Part shown: positions 45,566 to 57,850 of the stretch, one piece after another | Numbering within the stretch: the first letter of the stretch is position 1 | Layout: each line of letters begins with the position of its first letter | Origin: Calliopum simillimum | Taxonomy: Eukaryota > Arthropoda > Insecta > Diptera > Lauxaniidae | Assembly: GCA_951812925.1 (NCBI GenBank) | Contig: OX638369.1 | Coordinates: 50,215,061-50,279,060, forward strand | Length of the DNA stretch: 64,000 nt | Direction: 5' to 3' | The notes under the pieces: model-generated | Told to the model about the DNA's origin: nothing | The model's input: the letters and a program-made list of their open reading frames with translations, nothing else | Database searches by the model: none | Position numbers and translations under genes: made by a program

Positions 45566-46589
45566 GTAAGTTCAAGAACTTTTCATTTTTTACTTTTTCT
45601 ACGCAAACAACAATTTTGTTTTCTATCGAAACATGGTCCCTAATTTCATAGGCAATTAAGTGCCACAAGCGACGCTACTACGCTTCAATGGATTTTTTTC
45701 TTTTTTTTTACTTTTTTTTATTGATTTTTCTTTCTTTCTATTGAAGAGTCTAAATATTTTTATCGCTTTTGTTGTTATTTTTGTTGTTGTTGTAGCTTTT
45801 GTTGTTGTTGTTATTATTGCTCCTGTACAAATATTACTTGCTTGTTTTGTAATTTTCACGAAAATGTCCTTTTAATGTTTTGTGTCCTCACTTACATTGA
45901 CAAAATACAGGGTGGGTTTGATTATCCAACAACTCTGTTGCATTTTGAAAATGTATTCTGACATGGATACAACACAGCGACGAACATGGACGAGATAACA
46001 CTTTTAAGCGATTAAGTGGTGGCAGTAATAAAGCTTCTTTACGAGTTTATCCTCATAAGTCTGTATATTTTTCAAGTTTATTTTTGGTTTAGAAGCGCTA
46101 TTTTCCAATCGATTGAACACGTGACAAGCTACTAGAGTGTATAATAATATGACAACAGTTACAACAACGACACAAAAAGGCATAAAACAAAAACAAACGT
46201 TCTCATTTTTATGCCCTACATACAGCGCGTGCAATTACTTTGACTAGGCGAATTCAAGCAAAAAGGCGTGGCACCTTCCATTCAAGCAAAAGTCTTCATG
46301 ACGATATACTGAGAGCGTTATTGCAAATGTGTAAAACCATCCGATTGAACACAAATACTAAAAACCGTTCGTTCAAGCTCTTAAGCGAAACTAAACCGAT
46401 TCAACCAAAAAGGGTGTCAGTTTTTGTTCCAATAAAAACTGTAAAACATAATATAAAAGGATTGGTCGAGAGTACTGAGTCAAGTTTTTTGAATTGAAAA
46501 CAGTAAAACCCAACATCTTTACTAACTAAAAGCAAAAGTTTATGAAACATTTGTGGTCCATAGTAGATAATAATTCAATATTAAGATGA

Positions 46590-48840
46590 AATAAGGTTAG
46601 GTTAGCGCGGGAGATGGCAGTTGCCATCATAACTTAGGCCGCGATTGGCCCATTGTATACCCGATATATAACTTCGTTAACACGAAAATGGATTTGGGAC
46701 TCTTTTGAGCGATATCTTCAAGGGAGTCGAAAAAGTGATTTTCGAACACCTTGTAATATCGGTTAGCCAACGCTGGGCATTCACAAAGGAAATGAAAAAT
46801 GGACTCTTCGACATCAGGATCTCTATAGCTTCTACAAAGATCTCCTTCGTCGGTAAGACCTTGAGGCGTGCCTACCAATAAAATACGGCCCTGTAATGAC
46901 ACCAATTAAGATTCTGAGGGTTTGTCTATCTAATGTGATAATTTTTCGTGTTCTATTCTCGACGTAGAACATGTTGTTAAGTTAGACCATCTTAAATTAG
47001 CCCGCAAAATACATTTTAATTCAATGTTGGCTCTAATTAATGCAAGTGATTTCAGAAATTGTGTCAGTTGAAGACCCTTCCCTAGCAAGTTCGTCAGCGT
47101 TTTCGTTGCCAATGAAATTGCTGTATCCAGGAATCCAACATTTTATTATAAGATTACATAGCAGCCCTATTTCACATAGGGCTTTCTTGCAATCTAGGAC
47201 TAAGCTAGACTTAGTAGTGTTGGAAGTTAATGGCTGGATGACTATCAACGTAAATAACAAAAGTTTCATTACGATCATAAATTTTTTGGTTTAATAATTT
47301 GGCATGCTTAACAGACAGCTAGAATTTCTGCTTGAAATACACTACAGTATCGAGGTAGGTACAAATCTTTGGAGAAACCCTCGCACCAGTGCCAGACTCC
47401 ATTTTTGAGCCATCAGTGTATATTCCCCTGAAATTCAAAATCGGAGTCCAACCACTTCTTTCAGGTATTTTCACTTGAAAGTTGTTTGAGAACATGAGAG
47501 TGGGAGTGATGTAATCAGTTCCACTATCAATATTGCAGCCAGGGAATTGTGCAAAAATACTACCATGGCCATAAGGTTTTGACGTCCAGACGCCAGATTC
47601 TTTCAACCTGATAGCAGTCTTTGCTGCAACTCCTTTAGCGTAAATATCAAGAGGTTTTAAATGAAGCAAAGCATCGAGAGCAGCAGAGGGCACAGTGTTA
47701 ATAGCTCCGTTAACTCTTATACCTTCCATTCTTTGAGTTTTTGATACGATTGCCAAAAAGGTTTGCTTGCTTAAGCCTTTCCACCATACAAGAGTTCCGT
47801 TGGTCTGAATTGGTCTTATAATGGCCTTGTACATCCACACAAAACTACTTTTGGCTTAAGGCCCCAAGATTTATTAAACATCCGTTTGCATGTGTAAAAA
47901 GCAACACTTGCTTTTACGTGCCATTTCTTCAATATTCATTTTCCAAGACGATTTTCTATCGAGGCCTACGCCCAGATATTTGGCACTTTCTTTGGGAAGC
48001 AAACGATCGTTGGATGCCGAAAACTTGGTATTTTGTGTTTATTCGTGAACACCACAAGATCCGTTTTTTGAGCATTAATGCTCAATCCACACTTTGCGAT
48101 TCACAATGTAATGTTTTTAAGAGCTTGAGACATTATGTCACTTAAAATATTTAAGTCACGTCCTGACACAAGCAAAAGAATATCATCAGCATAAGCTATC
48201 ACCTTGACACCCTGTCGACCTATGATTCGCAGCAAATAGCAAATCATCTACAACAAGAACCCAAAGTAGCGAAGATATAACACCACCATGTGGTGTACCC
48301 ATTGAAACTGAACTGATTGGGGAAAATCCTCCTAACTCAGACGAAATTATCCTGTTTAGGAGCATGTTTTTAACAATAAGTTGAACACATTTTCCGTACC
48401 AATGCGGTCAAGTGCCGTAATAATGGCACTAGGAAAAATATTGTTGAAGGCTCCTTCTATATCAATAAAAGCAGCAAGAGTGAATTCTTCATAAAAGAGA
48501 GATTTTTCAATGACAGTTACGGCATCGTGTTAAGCCGTATCAGTCGATTTCCCTTTCATATACGCAAATGGTAATCCAATAATCTCTTTAAAAAGTTTTT
48601 AACAGAAATGAAGATAGACTGATGGGTCAAAACACCTTTGCTGTTATATGGCTAGATTTCCCGGCCTTCGGAATAAAAGAAACCCTCACTTTATGCCATT
48701 CCGAGGGCAGCGAGCGGAAAAAGAGGCAACTCCTATAAATAACCTTCAACCGATTTAGAAGAGGTTCAGGGGCTTTCTGAATCATTGCTGAAATGATACG
48801 GTCAGGCCCAGGAGATTTATGAGGTGCACCGCTAGTCTAA
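46590..48840 (-). pseudogene. LOA/I-like LINE remnant (RT + RNase H)
   Basis: Reading down the minus strand: HKSPGPDRIISAM (RT fingers, about 48830), PSEWHKVRVSFIPKAGK, GTPHGGVISSLLWVLV, and the catalytic AYADDILLL (AYADD codons at 48182-48196). Then come the thumb (LVWWKGLSKQTF), RNase H start IYTDGSKMESGTG (about 47410), WIPGYSNFIGNENADELAREGSS (about 47130), and a CRSYRDPDVEESIFHFLCECP zinc motif (about 46820). At least four frame changes and stops break it. The 3' end on this strand is ...cttatttcatcttaa with a (CTAAC)-type tail near 46590-46605. The endonuclease was not found. Confidence 0.85.
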
Positions 48841-49119
48841 GATGAAATAAATTTTTCATCAAAATTTTCAAAATTTCTTATAAATAATACACGGTTTAAT
48901 AAGCAAATAAAAATTAAGGCAATTTCTCAAAGCGATAGAATCAAAATTTTTACATAGATTTGTTCCCTTAAATCTGTACATTATTTCAATGAAAAATAAT
49001 ATTAGTAGGTTTCAAAAACAAAACAGTTACGCATACTTAAATGCCGCTAAATAGACGCACTTCACTACTGCATGCCGTTCCAAAGCAACAAATTATCATA
49101 TAAGAGTATGCAGAAATTA

Positions 49120-49260
49120 AGTATGCAAATGTGTGAATCACATAGGCCAGGCGCCTATGCGGCGGCAATAAGGTACACGTAATACTTTTGATTTAAAACC
49201 TACTTACATTTTTTATCATGAAAACATTGGATAGATTTACGACCACAATTTTGTGTTAAA
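49120..49260. repeat. Copy of the 'cataggccaggcgcctatg' motif region
   Basis: gtgtgaatcacataggccag followed by gcgcctatgcggcggcaata aligns with 26868-26930 inside the TA-flanked element at 26725-27380, and the flanks also align loosely (gtacacgtaa with gtacgcgtaa). The element ends were not found for this copy. Confidence 0.5.
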
Positions 49261-49789
49261 ATTAATATCTTTCGTTTTGAGAAATTGCTTTAATTTCTAT
49301 TTGTTTATTGAAAAGAGAATTATTTTTAAGACATATTAAAAACTTTCTTGAATACTTTTTACATCTTTATTTGGAATTATTTTCAGTTATGATATTACTT
49401 ATGTATATTATTTCACAAAAATTTCATAAATTTCCATTTAATATTAATGCAAACTTTTATTGTATATGATGTAGGGTATTGAATTTTTGGCAATGCCAAA
49501 CAAAACACCCATACTAGTTTGTATTGTATTGCCATAGGCTAGAACCATACATGCACGTGCACAAATGACATATGTTTATACGTTTCAATTATTTATGTTT
49601 GTTATAGTAGGGTGTGCCTTTAAAATATTTAGGTACATAATTGAATTTTAAACATTTGCAATATCTTTTAGTTATCTGTTTTTCTGTTTTTCTTTAAAAT
49701 TAGTGTATATAGAGCAGTAATGCCCAAAGCCTATGCCCGTGGGCACTTAAAATTTTGTGCTTAGCTGAAAAAAAAAAAAAAAACTACAA

Positions 49790-50200
49790 AGGAAAATAAA
49801 AATAGTTATTTTCGATGTATTTTGCGATGCTGAATTCGAATCCTACATCAGAATTGCTGTATCTGAAATGAAATATTAAAAAATCCTGTTTTTTGCACTT
49901 TTTTAACTTTTCAGATTAGCATATCTCCTAGAAAAATGATATCGAAATAATTTAAATTAGGTTATAAAGAAAAATACTAGCGCTTTTGACTACTGACTAT
50001 ACCAAGTTTTATGTAAAGAAATTACCTTGTCTTGTTATACAACCTCAAATAAAGCAAAAAACAGTGTTTTATCGACATTTAGGTACGTATATCTCAGAAA
50101 ACATTTGAGATGGAGCATTTCTGATGTCGAGTTTGAGTTCAACATTGCAAAATTCATCGAAAATGCCTATTTTCATTTTTGTTTCTATTATTTTTTTATT
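49790..50200. repeat. Diverged relative of the 57.9-59.2 kb fold-back interior
   Basis: Shared motifs in the same order: cgatgtattttgcgatgc, cagaattgctgtatctgaaa, ttgcacttttttaacttttc, and gataatgttg-type ends. Similar text occurs at 53150-53700 and in both arms of 57851-59224. No inverted ends were found for this copy. Confidence 0.55.
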
Positions 50201-50261
50201 TTTATATAGAGATAATGTTGCAACAAAAAAGATATAGAAAAAAAAAATGGCAGGTATTTCT

Positions 50262-50545
50262 CTTTACACCCTATACCCAGGGTATATTCACTTTGTCCTT
50301 CCGCTTGTAACGCAAAGAAGGAGGCGTGGCAGATGTTGAAAAGAAAATATATTCATTAGCGCCACCTCCTGAGTCAATATAGCCATGTTCGTCTGTCTGG
50401 CTGGCTGGCTGGCTGGCTGGCTAGGTGGCTGGCTGTATAATTCAATGAAATTCGGTACACTACCTCCGTCATCAAAGTTAGCTCGTGTGATTAAAAATTA
50501 GCGAAATCGGCCAACGGACACGCCTATCGCCCATACAAAAAATAT
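50262..50545 (-). repeat. Inverted copy of the 'CCAGCCAG ... GGGTATAAAA' repeat
   Basis: ctatacccagggtatattcactttgtccttccg, then aaggaggcgtggcagat, then (ctgg)n at 50397-50435, is the reverse complement of the order at 10616-10820. It joins directly to the tandem units at 50550-50900. Confidence 0.65.
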
Positions 50546-50559
50546 ATTAAAAATGCAAC

Positions 50560-50905
50560 TTTCAAGACAATGCAACCAAGGCACCTCCCATATAAGTAAA
50601 AGTTTCAAAATGCTATACTGAAATTGTTTTTTGAGATGATCCAACTTAATTTCACTCAGACACTAAGGACTATAAGTGCACGTTCTGAATCAAAACTAGA
50701 CGTAATTGGAAAAGAGGGCGTGGCACCTCCCATATAAGCAAAAGCTTCAAAACACTATACTGAAAACGTTTTATGAAATAATCCAACCAAATTTCACTCA
50801 GACACTTGGGACTATAAATGCAAGCTCTGAGCAAAAACTGGGTAAACTCGGACAAGAGGGCATGGCACCTCACATATAAGCAAAATTTTCAAAATGCTGC
50901 AGTAT
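50560..50905 (-). repeat. Tandem ~140-bp units ('GGCGTGGCACCTCCCATATAAGC')
   Basis: About two and a half units repeat ggcacctcccatataagcaa followed by aatttcactcagacactt...ggactataaatgcaagctctgagcaaaaactgg. Single or partial units recur at 60880-61040 and a diverged one at 46250-46320. Each is associated with a 'ggccaggccaaaagtt' junction (50907, 61068). Confidence 0.65.
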
Positions 50906-52597
50906 AGGCCAGGCCAAAAGTTTGTTAGTTTTCTTTCATTTTAATTTTTTCAGGTTTTTTAGGAACAATATATGAATTGCTATGGGGCAGATTGAAGTTA
51001 CCTAATGATTTAATTTAAATCGGCTCAAGAGCACTGTGGGTGACCAAAAATAAGAGCTCGGTTTTTTGGCTTTTTATCAGTCAATGTTTTTAATTTTTTT
51101 TTCGAGACTGTTAAGAGTAAAAGAGCTTTTATTTCTAGTTAAGTGACAAATTTGACAATTAATTAACTTTATAATGCAAAAAAAAAAAAAACCCTAATAT
51201 ACCAAATTTTACATTTTTTTTTTTTTTGTTATGCTTAAACTTTGAAATCAAGTTCACACCTAAGCCACGTAACTCCATTTTTTTAAGTTTTGCGTTAAAA
51301 AATGTTTGTAGTTACGTGATTATGACTGAGAGGGAATGATATGTAGATTCTCTGCGGTCAAAATTTTCTAAACCAAATGTACTAAACTCGATGTAAAATA
51401 AAACTCTAATTTGAAACGATACGCCACATACCGAAATATTTGCAATACATTTTGAATGCATTACAAGAAGGTCCACTTTAAATATACACAAAGAATACCT
51501 TCCTTGGGATGTATTTTTAACAATACGAGGCATGTCAAATATACATATGGTTTGTATGTATAAGCCTACTTTCTTTAAAATATTATGGGGATATATGTAA
51601 GTATGTTAATAAATGGGGCCATGTTTTCCATCATCAAACGTTTAACCCAATTAACATTAAAGTTTTGCTTGTTGTGGCTTGTTATGTTTTTTTTTTTATT
51701 TTTTAACATAATCCGTATGCCCCCCAGTGTCAAGTGTGCAAATTTGAACTTATTTGGGTACTAATTTTCGTTCATCATTCAGTTATTTATTTTTTCTAAA
51801 GGCACAAAAATGCATAGTATACCTTTATTTCTATCAAAATTAAAACATTCACCAAACTTTGTTCGAATTTATTTTCTATTTTCGGTCTAAGGTAGACCAT
51901 TTTATGTACACAACAAGTCCTTTTTTTGTGTACACGTCAGATTTATTGAGTTTATGCTGTGAGAAAATGTTTTAATCTACTTTTAAGTTCTTTTTATTTA
52001 AGAAAGCGTAAGAAAAAGGTTCAAGCATATTCTTTTTTCAGACATTTCTTTTGGATTGCATTTATTCCACTTAAAAAAAAAACATGCCTTGACTATTTAT
52101 AAATCGTCACTTGAAGTCCAAAAGGACGTTGCAATTTCTTTTTTATTTTTACAGGAGAAGCCATGTTAGCCAAAACTGGCTCCAAAATTTAAAATATTTA
52201 AAGTTTAAAGACGTCTTTTGCTTCGCTTGTGGAAAAATAAAAAATGTTGTTACTTACGTCTTTTTCGATTTCAGCTGTCTAAGCTTATTGAACTGTTCAT
52301 AAAGTTTTGAAGAACATCTTTATAGCTATGAGACGAAATTGCTTGAGTAGCAGCATAAAAAACTAATTTAGTAACAAAATAAGTATTAATCAAGTGGTAA
52401 AAGTTAGTCTACGCATTAAAAAACAATTTATGGCAAAAGTTTATTACAAAAAACCAAGTAAAAAAGCGAAAATACAATATGTATTTATTTTTTTTTTCAG
52501 CATGTTTTCCAGATGTCATAAACTTTTAAGATATCTTAAGTTGACTTCTTTCCTCACTGTTTCATGATAACTTTTGTCTACCTATGTATATCCAGTA

Positions 52598-54435
52598 GAG
52601 TGGTCCAAATTTTGTATGGAAAAACCAAGAGTGTTAAAAAGTCAAGGTGCGCGCGACTTTTCTGAATCCTTGGATCCTGCTGATTACAAAAAGTGTTTTG
52701 GAACCAAAAACAAATTGCTTTTAGATATTCCGCAACGAGCTTGAAGGTACTTTTTTAGGAATTTTTGAGTTTTTGAGTACTTTTTTTAATTTAAACGCTA
52801 TATCTTTTTAAGCAGATAAGGTATTTGCAAAAATTAAATTGCATTTTTGTAAAAATATTTTGAGTCAAATTCTGCATCAATAATAATAAATCTAGTCTTT
52901 CCCAATTTTTTTAATCGGCACTTTAAACTTCAAAATTTGTTAATTTTTTGAGTTGTTTGCACATTCAAGAACCAATTTTTTTCTTATTTTGCTCTAGCAA
53001 ATTTTTTTTTATATTATTATTTTTTTATGCATTAATTTATCTATCAAATGACTTCAACAACTAAGCTATAGGCTTCACTTTACTTACTAAAAACCGTAAA
53101 ATATAATAAAATTTGGCCAGAAAAAAAACTTTGAGTTTAAAATTTTCGTGGTGAAACAGAAACAACAATAGCCATTTGCGATGCATGTGTTCATGAAAAT
53201 TCTAAATCCGGCCTCAGAATTGCTCTATCTTACACGGTTTTAGTGATATCCTAACCTAAAAATGCTGTTACATCACAACATGGTAACTTTCGGCCTGGTA
53301 TGGAAGTTAAAAGTGACAGCCTTTTTCTTCAAAACTCTATTTAAATTATATCGATATGTCTTTGTGCCTCCGAAATATCGTAAGCAGAAATAACAAAAAA
53401 ACGTGTTTTTTGCACTTTTTCAACTTTTTAGGTTAGGATAACTCAGAAGATTAAAAAGATATTGGTATAATTTAAATTGAATTTTAAAGAATCAGACTGG
53501 CACTTTTAATCATTGTACCATTTTTTGTGGTTGAAAGCAACCTTGACTTGTAATATCACTTTAAAAAGAGCAAAAACGGTGTTTCTTATGCATTTATGTA
53601 AAAATATCTCCTTAACCATACAAGATACAGCAATTTTGAGACCAAATTCAGAATCAGCATCAACAAATACATCCAAAATGGCTATTTTAGTTTCTTTTTG
53701 ATTTATTTATTTTTTTAGTTTCCTTAGAAAATCTATGAAAACTATCTGTTAACCTATTTTCCCAAAAATAACATGAAGTGCCAAGGCTTCGATATTGCGA
53801 AGAATGTTGTTTTACTCAGAAGATTAGGAACTAATGAATTTATAAGAAAAAAGTGGTACCTTACGTCATCCCATTAAGATATCTTATTTCAATGCCTTGA
53901 AAACATGAAAATACAATTTTTTTTTTAAGCCCAATTTAATTATACTTAATTGTTTTTAGTGAGTAAAAGTGTTACTAAAAGCTTAGTTGTTGAAATTATT
54001 TTACAGATAAATTAATGCTTAAAAATATGAAAATTTAAAAAAAAATTTACTATAGCAAAATAAGAAAAAAATCGGTTCTTGAATGTGCAAACACCTCAAA
54101 AATTTAACAAATTTTGAAGTTTGAAGTGCTGCTAAAAAAAATTGGGAAAGACTAGATTTATTATTATTGATGCAGAATTTGACTCAAAATATTTTTACAA
54201 AAATGCAATTTAATTTTTGCAAATACCTTATCTGCTTAAAAAGATATAGCGTTTAAATTAAAAAAAGTACTCAAAAACTCAAAAATTCCTAAAAAAGTAC
54301 CTTCAAGCTCGTTGCGGAATATCTAAAAGCAATTTTTTTTGGTTCCAAAGCACTTTTTGTAATCAGCAGGATCCAAGGATTCAGAAAAGTCGCGCGCACC
54401 TTGACTTTTTAACACTTTCGGATTTTGGACCACTC
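52598..54435. mobile_element. Large TA-flanked fold-back element, 1.84 kb
   Basis: GAGTGGTCCAAATTTTGTAT at the left is mirrored at 54410-54435, with TA on both sides (52596-52597, 54436-54437). The arms are about 500 bp (to about 53100 and from about 53935) and include the mirrored block aagtcaaggtgcgcgcgact and ccgcaacgagcttgaaggta. The 800-bp centre is related to the interior of 57851-59224. No transposase. Confidence 0.85.
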
Positions 54436-54779
54436 TAATATCCAGTCAAGTTTTAGTTTATATTTTATTGTTATAAAGTTGACTTTTATTCGACATTTCG
54501 TAGGCCTAATTCTAATACAACATAAGTCACAATTCAGCAAATACATAGAAGGCTTTCAACGATTTTTGTATATTGATGGAAATGTGTATATTATATTCTA
54601 GTTTCGGACAAATATAGGTTATGTAGATATTACGAAGATCAATAGGAGTGTAGCATTTCTTAACAGTTTCGCACAACCTACCCACTTGGCCGCATCTTTC
54701 GACACATGAAACACATGATCAGTCCACCTCAAATCCGATATATGACCAGAACGTCAGAAGATGCTAATCTTGTAATATC

Positions 54780-56330
54780 TACGCCAGCCATTGAGTTTTG
54801 CTAGCATTAAAATCGATCCGATTAGCAGGACCCCACTCGGAGATTTATTTCAGATCATTTGAGAGTGTATTATATAAATGGAACCTTTTAATATCAACCT
54901 ACGCAGAATTGGGGCGCTTTTTAAGCAATATGAATAACAAATGTTACTACCATTCGCAAAGAAATGGATTAAGCTTGTAGTCGAAAATAGAAGGTCATCG
55001 ATAAAAATAAGGAAAGGTGTTGGAGAAAGCACTGACCCCTGGGATACTCCAGCGTTAATGAAGTGTTCAATGGAAGTGAAACCATCAACTACAACACGGA
55101 TCAAACGGTCACTACAGAAGCTCATGATCCAAAGAGCAAAAGAATCACCGACACCATATGCAATTAGTTTTGATATAAGGGCGCGATGACACACTCAATC
55201 AGAAGCCTTTGAAATATCCAGAGCGATGAACATACTTTCGCCAAAAAGGTGAATTGCATTGGTTCCATTTTTCAGTGAGGAACGCCATCAAATCACCAGT
55301 AGAGCGTCATCTGCGGAAACCATATTGGCAATTGCTAAGCAAATTGTTATGCTCCAAATAATTCACAATTCATAACTTTGGAAAGCCCAGAGCATATTGA
55401 TATGGGCCAGTAATTATTTGGGTTAGTGACTTCGCCTTTTTTCGGAACTGGCTGAACGTTAGCAGCCTTTCAACATGGTGGAAATATCTCACAAGTGTAG
55501 GATAGGTGAAAAAGGTTGCGTAAAGGCCGAGCCAATGTTGAGACACAATTTCTTAGTATATGGGCTGATATGCCATCTAGCCCAGAAGCTTTGTTAATAT
55601 TGAGATTTTCGAGATCCTTTTTAACTGTCCTTATTCGAAAATAAATGGGCGACATTGTCGAAGACTTTCTTGTACCATTAGAGCCGCGGCGTTTGTGTTT
55701 CTATTAATGAAACACAATTTCCAATTTGCCTTATCATAGAGCTATATAGTCCGCTTCGGAGCTATCGGCCAGGCAACGCGTAAGCTATTAAACGGAAAGG
55801 CGGCAGAAAATTTGACTCGGCAAAAATTTCAACATAACGTCCTTTGGGTGTTAAATGGATTGAATAGCCCAACTAATTCTAATTCGCATTATGCACATTG
55901 AAATCGCCAGCAACAGCAATTTGACTATCTGGATACGATTCGAGAATTTTAGGAATCGAATCAGAGAGTGAATCCAACTTGTCATAAGTAGAAGTCCTCC
56001 CCAAATTTGGATTTCTATAGAGGAAGCAGAAATTTAGGATATGCGACTAGATTTTGAATTTAATCCACATAGAACTAAATTCATCATCCGTCGTGTTGAA
56101 CTATTGCTGACACTAGTATGCAACATTATTACGAATATATGGCGAGGCCCAGAGAATAATAGCAAAAGGTGATACCCAGGTATATGAAAATCTAGAGTAC
56201 ACATGAGTCTTACCAAGTGCCATTACTTGGGGAAGAAACCTTGAAACATGGGCATAAACCGAAAAAATTCGGTGCAGATGTTGCAGAAATCAATCGATAC
56301 GAAAATTTTGCATTAGTAACACACCCAGTA
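54780..56330 (-). pseudogene. Jockey-like LINE remnant
   Basis: On the minus strand the frame at 55655-55470 gives LNINKASGLDGISAHILRNC (RT fingers) and frame changes lead through VPKKGEVTNPNNY to the frame at 55194-54850: ISKLIAYGVGDSFALWIMSF, AGVSQGSVLSPTPFLIFIDD, and HFFANGSN where the catalytic FADD is expected. The loss of the Asp pair and many frame changes make it inactive. Sequence from 55,680 to about 56,330 has the position of the endonuclease but is too decayed to call. Confidence 0.8.
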
Positions 56331-57146
56331 AATAAAAAAATTAATAACGATATGAGATATACTCCATAGGAAGCATGACCATGTCATTTAAACAACAAAA
56401 TCTGTTTTTTTTTTTTGCCTTTTCTAAAAATACATATTATTTGGAATAGAAGGACATCTCGAACAATGGAAAATTATAAAAAATTTATTGAGTTATAGCA
56501 TTTCGCAACTGTGATTAGACGCAAAAAGAGCTGTTATGCGAAATAGTTCCAAGTGAGGTTTTTCACCGAAATAGTCTTTATTTATGCAAAAAAAAAAATA
56601 ATGTGTCCAAATCGTTTGCGCGTAAAAAGTCATTCTCAAAGGTCACAAAAATCAGTTTTTCCTAAAAAATAGGTCAAAATTGTATTTGTACGACTTATAG
56701 TTTTTATGTTGTGAACGTTTAGATTCAACCAAAAAACTCAAATAAACACTCAATGTACATTTCCTTAAAAATATAAAAAAAGTGTGAATGTTTTATAATA
56801 TGATAGTATCGGGTCGGGCTCGGGCTTAGAAACAAAATATGAGTGTAGGTCCGGGATTTTCTCAAGTGCTTGTTTCGTGTTCGTTCCACCCACCTTGAAA
56901 TGTTCTATACATATTTGAGAGACGACCCTTTACAACCCAGTTTGAATGGTAGAAATATTAAATTAAATAAAGTCTGTTAATAGTTACTGAATATTTAAGC
57001 ACGGTTGGACGCATCCGTCTATGGTATGGATCGGTAACCGACTACGAACAACGCGAGCTGCTAGGAAATTTTCTTATAAAATTATATATATTTATTTTTT
57101 TAAAGTTTTAATTCGTAAACTTCGCACACAAACTAAAACTCACCGT

Positions 57147-57752
57147 TCACTGATAAGTTAATTTATTAAAATTTTTACAAAACGACTTTTTGATATCGTA
57201 TATTATACACACATATATTAAAATTATACTAATTATACAACAATTATAAATCACTTGATTGAAAATTAACGCAAGAGCTGGACACAAATTGCCAATCAAA
57301 AAATGCTCTGAAGTGTGTAGGTACCGAGAGTTTTCAAGCGCGTCTTCACTCTCATTCGATTCAAGTATCACTGATAGCTTAGCATTTTGAACTTCAAGAG
57401 CCTTAATCTTTTTTTTCAAAAGACCTACATAAAGACAAATTTAGAAATGATAAGGTTTTTTTTTTTTGCAAAATAAACCATTTTGTTTTTGTGTTGGACT
57501 TTTCAAAACTTTGCGGTGTCGCGCACTTAATTTGTTTATTTTATTTTTAACCTTCGATCTTCTAGTGTTTTTTGACACTTCTGAGAAATCGATTTGGTAA
57601 AAATTAATGATTTCAAACATTTGCAAATTATTTATTTTCGCGGACACTTTGGTGCCACCTCCCAAAAGCGTTATCTTAACTGCGAACCAAATTAGTAGAC
57701 CCACTCGTATGTATTGTAATATAATTAGTAAATGGATGAATTTTGGTCCCAA
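57147..57752 (-). other. Candidate coding segments, unknown protein
   Basis: Two consecutive minus-strand frames look protein-like. Frame 57752-57441 contains FSEVSKNTRRSKVKNKINKL and ARHRKVLKSPTQKQNGLFCK; frame 57419-57147 contains KKKIKALEVQNAKLSVILES (a leucine-zipper-like heptad) and NESEDALENSRYLHTSEHFL. An acceptor candidate (ttatgtag) separates them at about 57426, and a GT donor follows a possible exon at about 57144 (cggtgagt). A related segment (SENEIEDAS) occurs at 61930-61960, so this may belong to a repeated element and not a host gene. Confidence 0.3.
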
Positions 57753-57850
57753 GAACTAGAATCCATTAATTGTTATTGCCTTAAATGGCCCTCAATGGGA
57801 GTTTCCACCATGAACAGAAGTAATCTAAAAAAATGTACTTCTTTGCACTA

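Noticed and set aside
45656..45875. Hydrophobic ORF (VVIFVVVVAFVVVVII)
   Set aside because: It is a translated GTT/TTG microsatellite.
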